The notes: generated by a model not told the origin, from the sequence alone. A stretch of 64,000 nucleotides of DNA from UBA1444 sp964521625 (GCA_964521625.1 CAZFSM010000008.1:1-64000), one strand, 5' to 3'. Shown: positions 1 to 8,985, counted from the stretch's first letter. Numbers and translations are program-made.

Positions 1-20
1 ATTTCATACTAACAATTTCA

Positions 21-58
21 GCTATTCCTGTCAATTTGCCGAATTTTGCAGGAATAGC
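21..58. repeat. 10-bp inverted repeat in the left-edge intergenic region
   Basis: Bases 21-30 (gctattcctg) are the exact reverse complement of 49-58, with an 18-base loop. No T-run follows on either strand, so it is only weakly terminator-like and may belong to a gene left of the window. Nothing else is evident before the first gene at 152. Confidence 0.4.
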
Positions 59-151
59 AAGTCAAGCGGCGAAAATTATTACATGCATAATCATTTGTGC
101 TCTCTATAAAAAAATATTAGTCTTGAGTGTGACGAAAGGGATGGCTATTGC

Positions 152-700
152 ATGAGATACTTTGGCTGCTTGCTTTTGTGCGTTGCCTTACTCGTGATGA
201 CAATGCCCTGTAAAGAAGGGCTGGCTAGTACTGCGGTGGATACAGTTCCCCAGTCCTATGTGCTGTCTGCCAACCGGGTTGGCAATCTGTCACTGACTGA
301 AGCAACCGGGATCCGAGAGATACAGGCGGCGTTTGGGATTGCGAATGTTAGAACGGAACCGAGAATTAGGGAAGGGATGGAAGAAATCCTAGTCCTGGTA
401 TATATCGAAGGCACCGAGGGCGTACCATCGATAGAAGGTGTGTTGACAGGGAAGGAAAAAATTCTGAGTGGCGGGTTGAACGTAATGGACCGCCGGTTCG
501 TCACCGATAAAGGGATTCGGATTGGTGCTAGCGTCGCAGAATTGAAGAAGGCTTATCGTCTTGATGATTTTGCAGTCGGCGGTGGTGCGGTGAATGCCAG
601 ATCGGAAGAGGCTCAAATGTCATTCGTTCTGTCTGCGGTAGACCCTATGAATGTTCCAGATTTGGCGATTGTCAAGAAAATACGGGTCTGGATTCCCTAA
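152..700 (+). CDS. Secreted protein of unknown function
   Basis: A 182-residue protein that I do not recognise. Residues 1 to about 25 form a signal peptide (basic start, hydrophobic core, cleavage near Ala-Ser), so the product is exported. The mature part is mixed alpha/beta in character with no Cys pairs or catalytic motif that I can name. The sequence around residues 127-136 (GVAELKKAY-like register) recalls small periplasmic proteins whose repeats read 'G.S..ELKKAYG', but this is only a resemblance. An AAGGGATGG ribosome-binding site lies 7 bases before the ATG. The next gene, 43 bases downstream, also encodes a secreted protein, so the two may be co-transcribed. Confidence 0.7.
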   Translation: MRYFGCLLLCVALLVMTMPCKEGLASTAVDTVPQSYVLSANRVGNLSLTEATGIREIQAAFGIANVRTEPRIREGMEEILVLVYIEGTEGVPSIEGVLTGKEKILSGGLNVMDRRFVTDKGIRIGASVAELKKAYRLDDFAVGGGAVNARSEEAQMSFVLSAVDPMNVPDLAIVKKIRVWIP

Positions 701-743
701 ATACTAGCGTCCATACATTATTGACGCAATTAAGGAGGGGCAA

Positions 744-1475
744 ATGAAAAACGTGAAATGGGTCAGCTGGTGTATTTTGCTTGCTGTGGTTTTATGGATT
801 CCTTGTCAGGCCGGCTATGCGGCTACCCCAACTTTTTCCGGGATTTGGAACACTGATATGGGAGAACTGCGGATTGAGGTTGCCGGTAATAAGTTGACAG
901 GCTTATTTCCACTATCTTCGCGCAAACTTGACGGCGTTGTTGTGGGATTGAAAAGCGGTGGCACATGGAGTGAACCGCCAACATACCGTCCGCCGCATGA
1001 TCTCGGCAGGTTTGAGGTTACTCTCGCGAACGACGGTAAACAGTTTACTGGTAAAATTTTTGACAGTAGTGGGAAAGTTGTTGGCGGCATTACCGGTGAA
1101 CGGCCGGTTGAGCCGGCCATAGCTTTGTCAGGGTCTTGGACTAGCAGTGTTGGCGATATCGCGCTCAAACGAAACGGTTCGCAACTGGGCGGTTACCATT
1201 ACGGCTTGCAGGCCGCCATTTCCGGTTCTATCGATTCGAATGGAAAGATTGCTTTTTCTGTCATCAAAGAAGGGAAAATACTGGCCAAGATTGTTGGATC
1301 CTTCGTTGGTAATGGCAATGTCTTCAAGGGGTGGTGGAGCGAACCTCCTTCGCACATGCCGCCAGATGAGGCTGGCCGAGTTGTTTTTGAATTTTCCGGG
1401 GACGGTTCTTTTTTGGGGACTATTTACAATGGTCAGGATAAGGTTGGGATCACTCTTAGTGGAAAACGGAAATAA
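744..1475 (+). CDS. Secreted protein with two related beta-rich repeats, function unknown
   Basis: A 243-residue exported protein with a signal peptide over residues 1 to about 27. The mature part consists of two diverged copies of one domain, roughly residues 31-118 and 128-243. Each copy opens with a Gly-x-Trp-x-(T/S) strand, contains a Trp-Ser-Glu-Pro-Pro motif (75-79 and 198-202), then a Pro-Pro-(H/D) turn, and ends with a 'DG..F.G.I' strand. This suggests an internally duplicated beta-barrel or lipocalin-like fold. Cys occurs only in the signal region and there is no obvious enzyme motif. TAAGGAGG stands 7 bases before the ATG. Function unknown; a binding or stress-related envelope role is only a guess. 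Confidence 0.75.
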   Translation: MKNVKWVSWCILLAVVLWIPCQAGYAATPTFSGIWNTDMGELRIEVAGNKLTGLFPLSSRKLDGVVVGLKSGGTWSEPPTYRPPHDLGRFEVTLANDGKQFTGKIFDSSGKVVGGITGERPVEPAIALSGSWTSSVGDIALKRNGSQLGGYHYGLQAAISGSIDSNGKIAFSVIKEGKILAKIVGSFVGNGNVFKGWWSEPPSHMPPDEAGRVVFEFSGDGSFLGTIYNGQDKVGITLSGKRK

Positions 1476-1507
1476 GTAACAGCTTGTCAATGATAGGAGA
1501 GAAGAGA

Positions 1508-2275
1508 ATGAAAAAATGGCGGTGCAAGGTTTGCGGATATATCCATGAAGGGGAAACACCTCCAGATGTTTGCCCATTGTGTGGAGTAGGTCCGGAAGAG
1601 TTCGTTCCATATGCGGATGAAGCGGCTGTATCCGGCGCAAAACCCAAACGTTGGAAATGTACGGTCTGCGACTATATCCATGAAGGTGACGGACCACCGG
1701 ATGTTTGCCCGGTCTGCGGAGTTGGTCCTGAAATGTTTGTGCTGCTGGAAGATACGATCAGGCAGCTTTCGGCTGATAGCATCCTGGCCGCAACAGATGG
1801 GACTTCCCGCGCCGCCCTCGATAAAATCAGCTATGGGCTTTACGTTGTTGCCTCTGTTAAAGATGGTAAATTGAACGGACAGATTTCCAACACGGTGTTT
1901 CAATTGACTGATCCGCCTCTGCGGATTGCCGTTTGCCTGAACAAGAATAACCTGACTCATGAATATATTTCCGAATCTGGTTGTTTTGCTGTTTCGGTTC
2001 TGGGGCAGGAACAATTTGATATGGTGCGGAACTTTGGCTATAAATCAGGACGTTTGATGGATAAGTTCGCCGAAGTCAGTTATGTGCTGGGGCAAAATGG
2101 TTGTCCGATTCTGTGCAATTGCATGGCTTATCTGGAAGCGCATGTGATTCCGGACAAAATATTGGATGTAGGAACGCACCGGTTGTTTGTGGCTGAAATT
2201 ACCGGCGGAATGGTCGTGGCCGACCGGACGCCGCTGACTTACGAATATTTTCGGGCGAATAAGAAAAAAATGTAA
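1508..2275 (+). CDS. Double-rubredoxin flavin reductase (Hrb-like)
   Basis: A 255-residue cytoplasmic redox protein. Two tandem rubredoxin-like modules carry C6-x2-C9...C22-x2-C25 and C51-x2-C54...C67-x2-C70, each a single-iron centre of the rubrerythrin-tail type (CGYIHEG...CPxCGVG). From about residue 95 to the end is a flavin-reductase domain that binds FMN. The family is known from high-molecular-weight rubredoxin of acetogens, which passes electrons from NAD(P)H to flavodiiron proteins during oxygen or NO defence; the described protein has one rubredoxin unit, so two is unusual. ATG 1508 is chosen because AGGAGA precedes it by 8 bases; an in-frame ATG at 1484 lacks a good site. No flavodiiron partner is in the window. 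Confidence 0.85.
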   Translation: MKKWRCKVCGYIHEGETPPDVCPLCGVGPEEFVPYADEAAVSGAKPKRWKCTVCDYIHEGDGPPDVCPVCGVGPEMFVLLEDTIRQLSADSILAATDGTSRAALDKISYGLYVVASVKDGKLNGQISNTVFQLTDPPLRIAVCLNKNNLTHEYISESGCFAVSVLGQEQFDMVRNFGYKSGRLMDKFAEVSYVLGQNGCPILCNCMAYLEAHVIPDKILDVGTHRLFVAEITGGMVVADRTPLTYEYFRANKKKM

Positions 2276-2459
2276 TCGTCAAAAATATTTCTGTGCGGCG
2301 ACAGGATTTTTGCAACTGACTGCGAACTTTAAGTAACAGGAATTAATGATGAGAGGAGTTCATCTGGCACAAAGGCGTGTCATGATTTGTAGGGAATACG
2401 AATTGTGGACGTCTTTTTTCCTGCCGTGGGTCAACTATTAAGTGAAGATAGGAGCGAAA

Positions 2460-3752
2460 ATGATGGAGAGAAGGATCATTCAGGTTCAAGAAAAATTGCC
2501 GCTGGCACAAACGATTCCATTAAGTCTGCAACATCTATTTGCCATGTTTGGCGCAACGGTGCTGGTACCTTTTTTGTTCCAGGTCAACCCGGCGACATCC
2601 CTATTGATGAATGGAATAGGGACTCTCATTTATCTGATTATCGCCAAAGGAAGAATTCCGGCCTATTTAGGATCGAGTTTTGCATTTATTTCGCCGGTTT
2701 TTGCTATAATGGCCGATCCCAGTCTGGGTGGGTACGCTGCCGCCCAAGGTGGATTTATCATGTTCGGCATATTTTTTGTGGTTGTTTCCCAGTTGGTCCG
2801 CGTGGCCGGAACCCGCTGGATTGACGTAATTTTTCCGCCAGCGGCGATGGGAGCGATTGTCGCGATTATCGGCCTGGAATTGGCGCCGGTAGCGACAGAT
2901 ATGGCGGGGCTGACCGGCAAACTGATTGAGCAACTGAAAATTCCTTATGCAACAGCGGTTACTGTGTCTATGTTTACACTGGGCGTGACGATTCTGTGTT
3001 CAATTCTGCTACGGGGATTTTTGGCAGCCATTCCGGTTCTGCTGGGGGTAGTTGCCGGTTATCTATTCTCCATCTTCATGGGGATTGTCGATTTCGGCAG
3101 TATTGCTTCAGCCGCCTGGTTTGAAGTGCCGACTTTATATTCTCCCACCTTTAATGCCAGTGCCATGCTGATGATTATGCCGGCTGCGTTTGTTGTTTTG
3201 GCTGAGCATATCGGTCATCTGGTCGTTACAGGCAATATCGTGGAAAAAGATCTGGTTAAGGACCCCGGACTGGATCGATCATTACTCGGCGACGGCATTT
3301 CCAATATATTGTCCGGGTTCGTCGGCGCGACCCCGAATACGACTTATGGTGAAAATATTGGTGTCATGGCGATTACCAAAGTGTTTAGTGTTTGGGTAAT
3401 CGGCGGCGCCGCGCTCATCGCGATTGGCATTTCCTTTGTCGGCAAGTTTGCTGCCATCATCCGCAGCATTCCCGTCCCGGTCATGGGTGGGGTTTGCATC
3501 CTGCTGTTCGGCGTTATTGCCGCTGCCGGTATCCGGATGTTGATTGAAAAGAAAGTTGATTATACTAAATCGCGCAATCTCATCCTGACTTCAGTCGTGC
3601 TCATTTCTGGCATCAGCGGCGCTGCGGTTAAGGTTGGTGCTGTGGAACTGAAAGGGATGGCGCTCGGAACCATCGTGTCGATTTTGATCAGTCTGTTATT
3701 TTATCTGCTTGACAAGTTCCAGCTGGCGAATGACGGTGGCGCAGATTCTTAG
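2460..3752 (+). CDS. uraA: Uracil/xanthine permease (NCS2 family)
   Basis: A 430-residue inner-membrane nucleobase:proton symporter of the NCS2 (UraA/PyrP) family, with about 14 hydrophobic segments. Family features seen: an N-terminal 'P...Q..FAMFGATVLVPFL' segment, a Gly-rich QGGF region in the first half, the 'LAEHIGH' segment in the middle, and the conserved 'D.I......G..P.TTYGENIGV' motif near residues 280-300. The start is ATG 2460 or the adjacent ATG 2463; AGGAG ends 5 bases before 2460. The 184-base upstream region shows no PyrR attenuator or purine riboswitch that I recognise. A perfect 50-bp palindrome follows the stop and ends this transcript. Confidence 0.92.
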   Translation: MMERRIIQVQEKLPLAQTIPLSLQHLFAMFGATVLVPFLFQVNPATSLLMNGIGTLIYLIIAKGRIPAYLGSSFAFISPVFAIMADPSLGGYAAAQGGFIMFGIFFVVVSQLVRVAGTRWIDVIFPPAAMGAIVAIIGLELAPVATDMAGLTGKLIEQLKIPYATAVTVSMFTLGVTILCSILLRGFLAAIPVLLGVVAGYLFSIFMGIVDFGSIASAAWFEVPTLYSPTFNASAMLMIMPAAFVVLAEHIGHLVVTGNIVEKDLVKDPGLDRSLLGDGISNILSGFVGATPNTTYGENIGVMAITKVFSVWVIGGAALIAIGISFVGKFAAIIRSIPVPVMGGVCILLFGVIAAAGIRMLIEKKVDYTKSRNLILTSVVLISGISGAAVKVGAVELKGMALGTIVSILISLLFYLLDKFQLANDGGADS

Positions 3753-3765
3753 TTGAAAACTAGTA

Positions 3766-3815
3766 ATACAGTAAAAGGTCCGGACTGTTGCAACAGTCCG
3801 GACCTTTTACTGTAT
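3766..3815. terminator. Bidirectional terminator, 50-bp perfect palindrome
   Basis: Bases 3766-3790 pair exactly with 3791-3815 with no mismatch. The A-rich and T-rich flanks (AAAA/TTTT next to a GC-rich core) suit rho-independent termination in both directions, matching its place between convergent uraA (+) and sdaAA (-). Confidence 0.9.
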
Positions 3816-3833
3816 ACACCATGATCAGGGCTT

Positions 3834-4733
3834 TTACTCGAGAGGATGATTTCTGGCGCCGAATATTCGTTCGGCGCATTCGATTCCAGTCGGGGTAGCT
3901 GCCAAGCCGCCCATGCCGGTTTCCCGCAAGTCTGGCTGCATGGCATGCCCCACAGCCGACATCGCATCGATGACTTCATCCACCGGAATGACGCTCTTTA
4001 TTCCAGCAAGCGCCATGTCGGCTGAAAGCAGTGCAATCATCGCTGCGCCGGCATTCCTTTTTACACATGGAACTTCAACTAAACCGGCCACCGGATCACA
4101 AACGAGGCCCAACAGGTTTTTCAGGGCCAACGCACTTGCCTGTCCAACCTGATCCGGACTGCCGCCAAGCAAACTGACAGCAGCACCGGCTGCCATGGCT
4201 GCAGCTGAACCGCACTCGGCCTGACAGCCACCTTCGGCGCCTGAAAGGGATGCCCGGGAGGCAATGACCATGCCGATGGTTCCGGCAACTGCCAGGGCAA
4301 TGGCAAGTTCGTCGTGAGCAATATTGCGTTCTTCGGCAATAGCGAACAGCACGCCGGGGATGACGCCGCTGGAGCCAGCCGTAGGCGCCGCACAGATTTT
4401 TCCCATGGCGGCATTGGCTTCATTGGCGGCCAGAGCATAAGCGGCAGCCTTGGTGGACAATGGTCCCAGGAGATGAGCGGATCTGCCAGACTCCAATCCG
4501 TAATTTTGCAGACGCAGGCCGTCACCACCAACCAGTCCGCCGGTTGAGCGGACGCCGCTCATTCCATAGTCGATTGCATCCCGCATTACAACGAGCAATT
4601 TCTGCATGCGGTCCAGCAGTACGGACTCCTCAATTTCCAGATCCGCCGCCTGTGATTGTAAGCAGAACTGGCCGAAAGAAATATTGCTGGCAATCGCGTC
4701 TTGAATCCAGGGTGATAAGGATAATTTGTCCAT
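3834..4733 (-). CDS. sdaAA: L-serine dehydratase, iron-sulfur-dependent, alpha subunit
   Basis: A 299-residue catalytic subunit of the two-subunit [4Fe-4S] L-serine deaminase, converting L-serine to pyruvate and ammonia. Diagnostic stretches are 'CAAPTAGSSGVIPG', 'GGCQAECGSAAAMAAG' and 'CDPVAGLVEVPC', whose cysteines hold the labile cluster. The start at ATG 4733 (MDKLSLSPW) follows AGGAGG; a longer in-frame extension upstream would overlap sdaAB. It lies 13 bases after sdaAB, so the two are one operon, with the beta subunit translated first as is usual in Firmicutes. Its transcript ends at the palindrome shared with uraA. Confidence 0.95.
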   Translation of the reverse strand: MDKLSLSPWIQDAIASNISFGQFCLQSQAADLEIEESVLLDRMQKLLVVMRDAIDYGMSGVRSTGGLVGGDGLRLQNYGLESGRSAHLLGPLSTKAAAYALAANEANAAMGKICAAPTAGSSGVIPGVLFAIAEERNIAHDELAIALAVAGTIGMVIASRASLSGAEGGCQAECGSAAAMAAGAAVSLLGGSPDQVGQASALALKNLLGLVCDPVAGLVEVPCVKRNAGAAMIALLSADMALAGIKSVIPVDEVIDAMSAVGHAMQPDLRETGMGGLAATPTGIECAERIFGARNHPLE

Positions 4734-4746
4734 CGGGCGATTCCTC

Positions 4747-5415
4747 CTATTCCACGACTGGATTGAGGCGTCTGGCTGCGAAAATGTGCGGCAGACTCGC
4801 AACTTCAGTCACCACTTCATCAGGGACTGTGCCATCAACATCAATGACCATGACAGCGGTACTGCCGCGCTTGCGTCTCGACACCCGCATTTCGGCAATA
4901 TTGACAGCACGAGCGGCTAAAATCCCTGTTACGGTGTGAATCACTCCGGGGCGATCCTGGTGCAGAGTAACCAATGCGGCAAAATCACCAGTAAGTTCGA
5001 GTGGAAAACCATTGATTTCGGTTATCCTGATTCTGCCGCCGCCAACTGAACAGCCCGTGATGCGCAGGACCCCTTCGTTTTTTCCTTTCAGGGCAAACAC
5101 GACCGTATTGGGGTGCGCGTTGTCACCCAAGCAAACTGTTTCAAAATGAAAGGAAAGGCCAGCTTGCTGCGCGAATTCAAAAGCGCGGGGGATGCGGGCA
5201 TCATCAGTTTGCCAGCCAAGTAGGCCAGCGATCAGCGCCCGGTCAGTTCCGTGACCTTTGCCGGTTCGGGCAAACGAGCCGTGCAAGCCGATGTCGGCGG
5301 AAATTACCGGCTCACCAAGCAGTTCGCGGGCCAGTCTGCCCAGACGGACTGCGCCGGCGGTATGTGAACTGGAAGGTCCGATCATAATGGGGCCGATAAC
5401 ATCGAAGAGGTTCAT
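4747..5415 (-). CDS. sdaAB: L-serine dehydratase, iron-sulfur-dependent, beta subunit
   Basis: A 222-residue beta subunit. The N-terminal SDH-beta domain opens with 'DVIGPIMIGPSSSHTAGAVR', the hallmark of the family. Residues from about 145 on form an ACT domain ('VTLHQDRPGVIHTVTGILA'), probably the regulatory serine site. The start at ATG 5415 is preceded by AAGGTGA; a longer frame upstream runs into the divergent ACT gene and lacks family similarity. The 117-base gap to the divergent gene at 5533 must hold both promoters. Confidence 0.95.
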   Translation of the reverse strand: MNLFDVIGPIMIGPSSSHTAGAVRLGRLARELLGEPVISADIGLHGSFARTGKGHGTDRALIAGLLGWQTDDARIPRAFEFAQQAGLSFHFETVCLGDNAHPNTVVFALKGKNEGVLRITGCSVGGGRIRITEINGFPLELTGDFAALVTLHQDRPGVIHTVTGILAARAVNIAEMRVSRRKRGSTAVMVIDVDGTVPDEVVTEVASLPHIFAARRLNPVVE

Positions 5416-5532
5416 CCGTTCACCTTCTTCACTTTTTTTTGCCGCAGGGGCGCTGGGAGCTTGCATTATGTACGGCAGGAAAATACAATAATAGTTACCC
5501 TGAGATCGAAACATAAGAAAAGGAGCGTTACC

Positions 5533-5802
5533 ATGAAAATTGTTATCAGTGTTCTCGGCCGCGATCGCGTCGGCATTATCGCCATGGTGGCCACTGTGCT
5601 GGCGGAAAACGGAGTAAATATCCTCAATCTTGACCAAACTATCCTGGACGGTTTCTTCAACATGATCATGACGGCCGATATGAGTGCCGCCGCAATCAGC
5701 CTAAAAGAGCTTCAGGGCATCATGAAGACCAAAGGCGAAGCGCTGGGACTAGAGATCAGAGTCCAGCATGCAGATATTTTTCAAGTCATGCACCGGATTT
5801 AA
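5533..5802 (+). CDS. ACT domain protein (UPF0237 type)
   Basis: An 89-residue single ACT domain ('VISVLGRDRVGIIAMVATVLAENGVNILNL'), a small ligand-binding fold that usually senses amino acids or related metabolites. AGGAG lies 7 bases before ATG 5533. It is 12 bases upstream of the UPF0210 gene; these two families are found together in many Firmicutes and archaea, so they probably act as a pair. The biochemical role of the pair is not established to my knowledge. Divergence from serine dehydratase, which carries its own ACT domain, hints at amino-acid-responsive control, but that is inference. Confidence 0.88.
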   Translation: MKIVISVLGRDRVGIIAMVATVLAENGVNILNLDQTILDGFFNMIMTADMSAAAISLKELQGIMKTKGEALGLEIRVQHADIFQVMHRI

Positions 5803-5814
5803 GGGGGCAAATCG

Positions 5815-7173
5815 ATGATCACACTGGATGATATACTAGAAACAAACCGCATGATCAAACAGCAGAATCTGGACGTGCGGACGATTACGATGGGAATTAG
5901 TCTGCGTGATTGTGCAGATCCAGATTTATCGGCATTTTGCAACAAAATATATGAAAAAATCACTCGTCAGGCCGAGCACCTGGTAAAAGTCGGTGAGGAT
6001 ATTGAAGCGGAATATGGAGTTCCCATCATCAACAAGCGGATATCAGTTACGCCGATAGCCATTGCGGCGGAAGCTTGCCGAACCGATAGCTATGTTGCGG
6101 TTGCCGAAGCTCTGGATCGCGCGGCAAAAACTGTCGGCGTGAATTTCATCGGCGGCTTTTCTGCACTGGTCCACAAAGGATTCACCAAAGGCGATCTGGT
6201 ATTGGTAGATTCAATCCCGGAGGCATTGGCGGTCACTGAACGCGTCTGCTCGTCGGTGAATCTGGCTTCGACTTCGACCGGAATCAACATGGATTGCGTT
6301 GCCCGGATGGGAAAAATCATCAAACAAACCGCCCTGCTGACCAAGGACCGTGATGCGATCGGTTGCGCTAAACTTGTTGTTTTTGCCAATGCAGTCGAAG
6401 ACAATCCCTTCATGGCTGGCGCTTTTCATGGCGTTGGCGAGGCGGAAGCCTGCATCAATGTCGGTGTCAGCGGACCCGGTGTCGTGCTGCGGGCGATCGA
6501 ACAAGTTCGTGGCGCCGATTTTGGCGTGTTGGCTGAAACCATCAAGAAAACTGCGTTCAAAATCACCCGTGTCGGTCAATTAGTGGCGCAAGAAGCTTCA
6601 CGCAGGCTAAATGTTCCGTTTGGCATCGTTGATCTATCCCTGGCCCCGACGCCGGCTATTGGCGACAGCGTGGCCGCCATTCTAGAAGAAATGGGGCTGG
6701 AAAGCACTGGCGCTCCCGGCACAACGGCGGCACTGGCTCTGCTTAACGACGCCGTGAAAAAAGGCGGGCTGATGGCATCTTCCCATGTAGGTGGTCTTTC
6801 CGGCGCATTCATTCCGGTCAGTGAGGATGCCGGTATGATTGCGGCAGTAGAACGGGGCGCCTTGACGCTGGAAAAACTGGAAGCGATGACCTGTGTTTGT
6901 TCTGTCGGGCTTGATATGATCGCAGTTCCCGGCGATACTTCGGCGGCAACCATTTCGGCAATTATTGCCGATGAAGCCGCTATCGGCATGATCAACAATA
7001 AAACGACCGCAGTACGGATCATTCCCGTGCCGGGGAAAACAGTTGGCGATTCAGTCGTATTCGGTGGATTGCTGGGGCATGCCCCAATCATGGCAGTCAA
7101 TCGTTTCCGGCCGGACGTATTTATTGCCCGGGGCGGACGTATTCCGGCTCCGATTCGCAGCCTGACCAACTAA
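5815..7173 (+). CDS. UPF0210 (DUF711/PFL-family) protein
   Basis: A 452-residue cytoplasmic protein of the UPF0210 family, whose members resemble glycyl-radical (PFL-like) folds in some annotations but lack a proven reaction. Family-like stretches include 'ITMGISLRDC', 'GVPIINKRISVTPIAI', 'STSTGINMDCVARMGK', 'GVGEAEACINVGVSGPGVV' and the C-terminal 'FGGLLGHAPIMAVN'. GGGGG precedes ATG 5815 by 8 bases. It follows the ACT gene within one operon. No radical-site motif can be asserted from sequence alone. Confidence 0.9.
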   Translation: MITLDDILETNRMIKQQNLDVRTITMGISLRDCADPDLSAFCNKIYEKITRQAEHLVKVGEDIEAEYGVPIINKRISVTPIAIAAEACRTDSYVAVAEALDRAAKTVGVNFIGGFSALVHKGFTKGDLVLVDSIPEALAVTERVCSSVNLASTSTGINMDCVARMGKIIKQTALLTKDRDAIGCAKLVVFANAVEDNPFMAGAFHGVGEAEACINVGVSGPGVVLRAIEQVRGADFGVLAETIKKTAFKITRVGQLVAQEASRRLNVPFGIVDLSLAPTPAIGDSVAAILEEMGLESTGAPGTTAALALLNDAVKKGGLMASSHVGGLSGAFIPVSEDAGMIAAVERGALTLEKLEAMTCVCSVGLDMIAVPGDTSAATISAIIADEAAIGMINNKTTAVRIIPVPGKTVGDSVVFGGLLGHAPIMAVNRFRPDVFIARGGRIPAPIRSLTN

Positions 7174-7185
7174 ATATAGTCCGAT

Positions 7186-8985
7186 TTATTTTACCAGCTT
7201 GTCGAGACCGAGAGACTTGAGTTTTTCGGTGGTCGGCAGGCTGGTTTTTTTATCCCAGCCACGTCCATCATAGTAACCATCCAGTAACGTTTCCTGCTTT
7301 GCCGCAGAAAAATTGGCGCCTGCTTTAGGGCCGCTGTGGAAAGTAATGCTGCTAAATCTGGTCGGAAGTCTGTCGTCAGCGCGGCGGAACCCTTCCCTGA
7401 CATTAAACATTTTTTCCAGGTTCCAGATCCGTTCTCCGGTCAACAGCATCGATGCATCATCGCAGTTCCAGCCGGTGGCAAGCGAGACGGCCCGTTGGAA
7501 GGGAGCCGTGCCGACAGCGCCGTAGACAAACCGGCAAACGCACAGTGCGTCAAGAAAAGTCCGGCGGTGTTGCTCCTGAATGCTGGCCCCTTCCTGATGA
7601 CTGCCACCCCGGTTGGCGGTTCCGTAGACCAGGGCAAAATCATGACTGCCCGGAACATTCCAACCGGCGAGTTCCTGACCCTTGACGTGCATGGCGAACG
7701 GAATGGCTGCAATCCCAATCAGGGCGGCAGCTTTTTTTACGCCCTGCGCCAAAACCTCGCCACAGCCTTGACGCATGGCGATTTTGTCGAGCAGCTGCAA
7801 CAGGACAGGGACGTCGCCCCAAGTGGGGGATAGTCCGTCCAGATCAATGCTGCGCAAGATTCCCTGCTGATAAAGATCCATGACAAAGCCGAGAACATTG
7901 CCGGTTGCGATGGGGTCCAGCCCCAAATCATCGGCACGGGAAATTAGCTTCATCAGGCCGCCGAAATCATTGACTCCGCAATTTGAACCCAGCATTGCTC
8001 CGGCGCTGTAACCGGGGCCTTCCGCAATAGCCCCTTTCCAGGGCCCATGCGATATCTGACCGATTTTGACGCACTTTAGCGGACAATACGCACAGGCAGC
8101 ATGGCGTACCCAAAATTCGCGTTCGGCAGTCGGCAGGCTCAATTTGGCAATCTCCGGCCAGGAACCTTCACGATAATTTTGCGTTGTCAGCATACCGGCC
8201 CTGTCAGAAGATAGTAGCAGCGGCGTAGCACCCCAGCGGCGCCATTGCGCATAATTGTTCCAGGCGGACAGCAAGGATGCGATGTTTCCCCGCAACGCAG
8301 TCAACCCGTCAGCATTATGAAGTGAGACAGGCAGTGATCCACGAACCGCAATGGCTTTAAGATTTTTTGAACCCATTACGGCCCCGGCCCCACCTCTTGC
8401 GGTGGTCCGTTTTACATCGCCGGTGATGCCGGCAAAACTTACGGCATTTTCGCCAGCCGGGCCGATGGTCAACAGCCGGAAATCACTACCCAGTTCACGA
8501 CCGAGACGTTCTAGCGTAGCTGAAGTCGTCTGACCCCACAAGTCAGCAGCATTGCGCAACGACACTTTGTTTTCATCAATGACCAGAATGACCGGTTGGT
8601 CGGCGCGACCATTAATAATCAGGCCGTCGTAGCCAGCCTGTTTCAGGCTCGGTCCAAAATGCCCGCTGATCGAAGACCAGGTTAACGTCGAAGCATGCGG
8701 TAATATTGACTCCATTGGCGAAGTATTGGCTGCCTTGGTTACCACGGTGACCCGGGAAGGACCAGCGAAGGGCAGGCCGGAAAGTGGACTGGGCCAAAAC
8801 GTCAGCAGATTTGCCGGTGACAGCGGATCAAGGCCAGCAGTTGGCAAGCGATCCCATAATGTTTTAACTCCGAGCCCCCGTCCGCCTAGGTACTGTTCAG
8901 CATCCTGCATATTGGTGTCGCTTATTTTGTGACTCCGTAGGTTGAGGTCGATTTCCAGAATTCGTCCGGTATAGCCATTGGCCAT
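7186..8985 (-). CDS. Aldehyde ferredoxin oxidoreductase family protein (tungstopterin)
   Basis: A 599-residue AOR-family enzyme, expected to hold a tungsten (or molybdenum) bis-pterin and a [4Fe-4S] cluster. N-terminal 'GYTGRILEIDLN' and 'YLGGRGLG' are family starts; the cluster ligands are C-x2-C-x3-C in 'CAYCPLKC' plus a distal Cys in 'DALCVCRF'. Classical members oxidise aldehydes to acids with ferredoxin; the substrate here is unknown. The start codon overlaps the stop of the upstream Tat-exported ferredoxin by one base, so tatA, ferredoxin and AOR form one operon. The protein itself has no signal peptide, and the arrangement recalls E. coli ydhY/ydhV. Confidence 0.92.
   Translation of the reverse strand: MANGYTGRILEIDLNLRSHKISDTNMQDAEQYLGGRGLGVKTLWDRLPTAGLDPLSPANLLTFWPSPLSGLPFAGPSRVTVVTKAANTSPMESILPHASTLTWSSISGHFGPSLKQAGYDGLIINGRADQPVILVIDENKVSLRNAADLWGQTTSATLERLGRELGSDFRLLTIGPAGENAVSFAGITGDVKRTTARGGAGAVMGSKNLKAIAVRGSLPVSLHNADGLTALRGNIASLLSAWNNYAQWRRWGATPLLLSSDRAGMLTTQNYREGSWPEIAKLSLPTAEREFWVRHAACAYCPLKCVKIGQISHGPWKGAIAEGPGYSAGAMLGSNCGVNDFGGLMKLISRADDLGLDPIATGNVLGFVMDLYQQGILRSIDLDGLSPTWGDVPVLLQLLDKIAMRQGCGEVLAQGVKKAAALIGIAAIPFAMHVKGQELAGWNVPGSHDFALVYGTANRGGSHQEGASIQEQHRRTFLDALCVCRFVYGAVGTAPFQRAVSLATGWNCDDASMLLTGERIWNLEKMFNVREGFRRADDRLPTRFSSITFHSGPKAGANFSAAKQETLLDGYYDGRGWDKKTSLPTTEKLKSLGLDKLVK

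Noticed and set aside
2276..2459. PyrR attenuator or purine riboswitch before the uracil permease
   Set aside because: No PyrR-binding consensus, terminator hairpin or purine aptamer pattern is visible.
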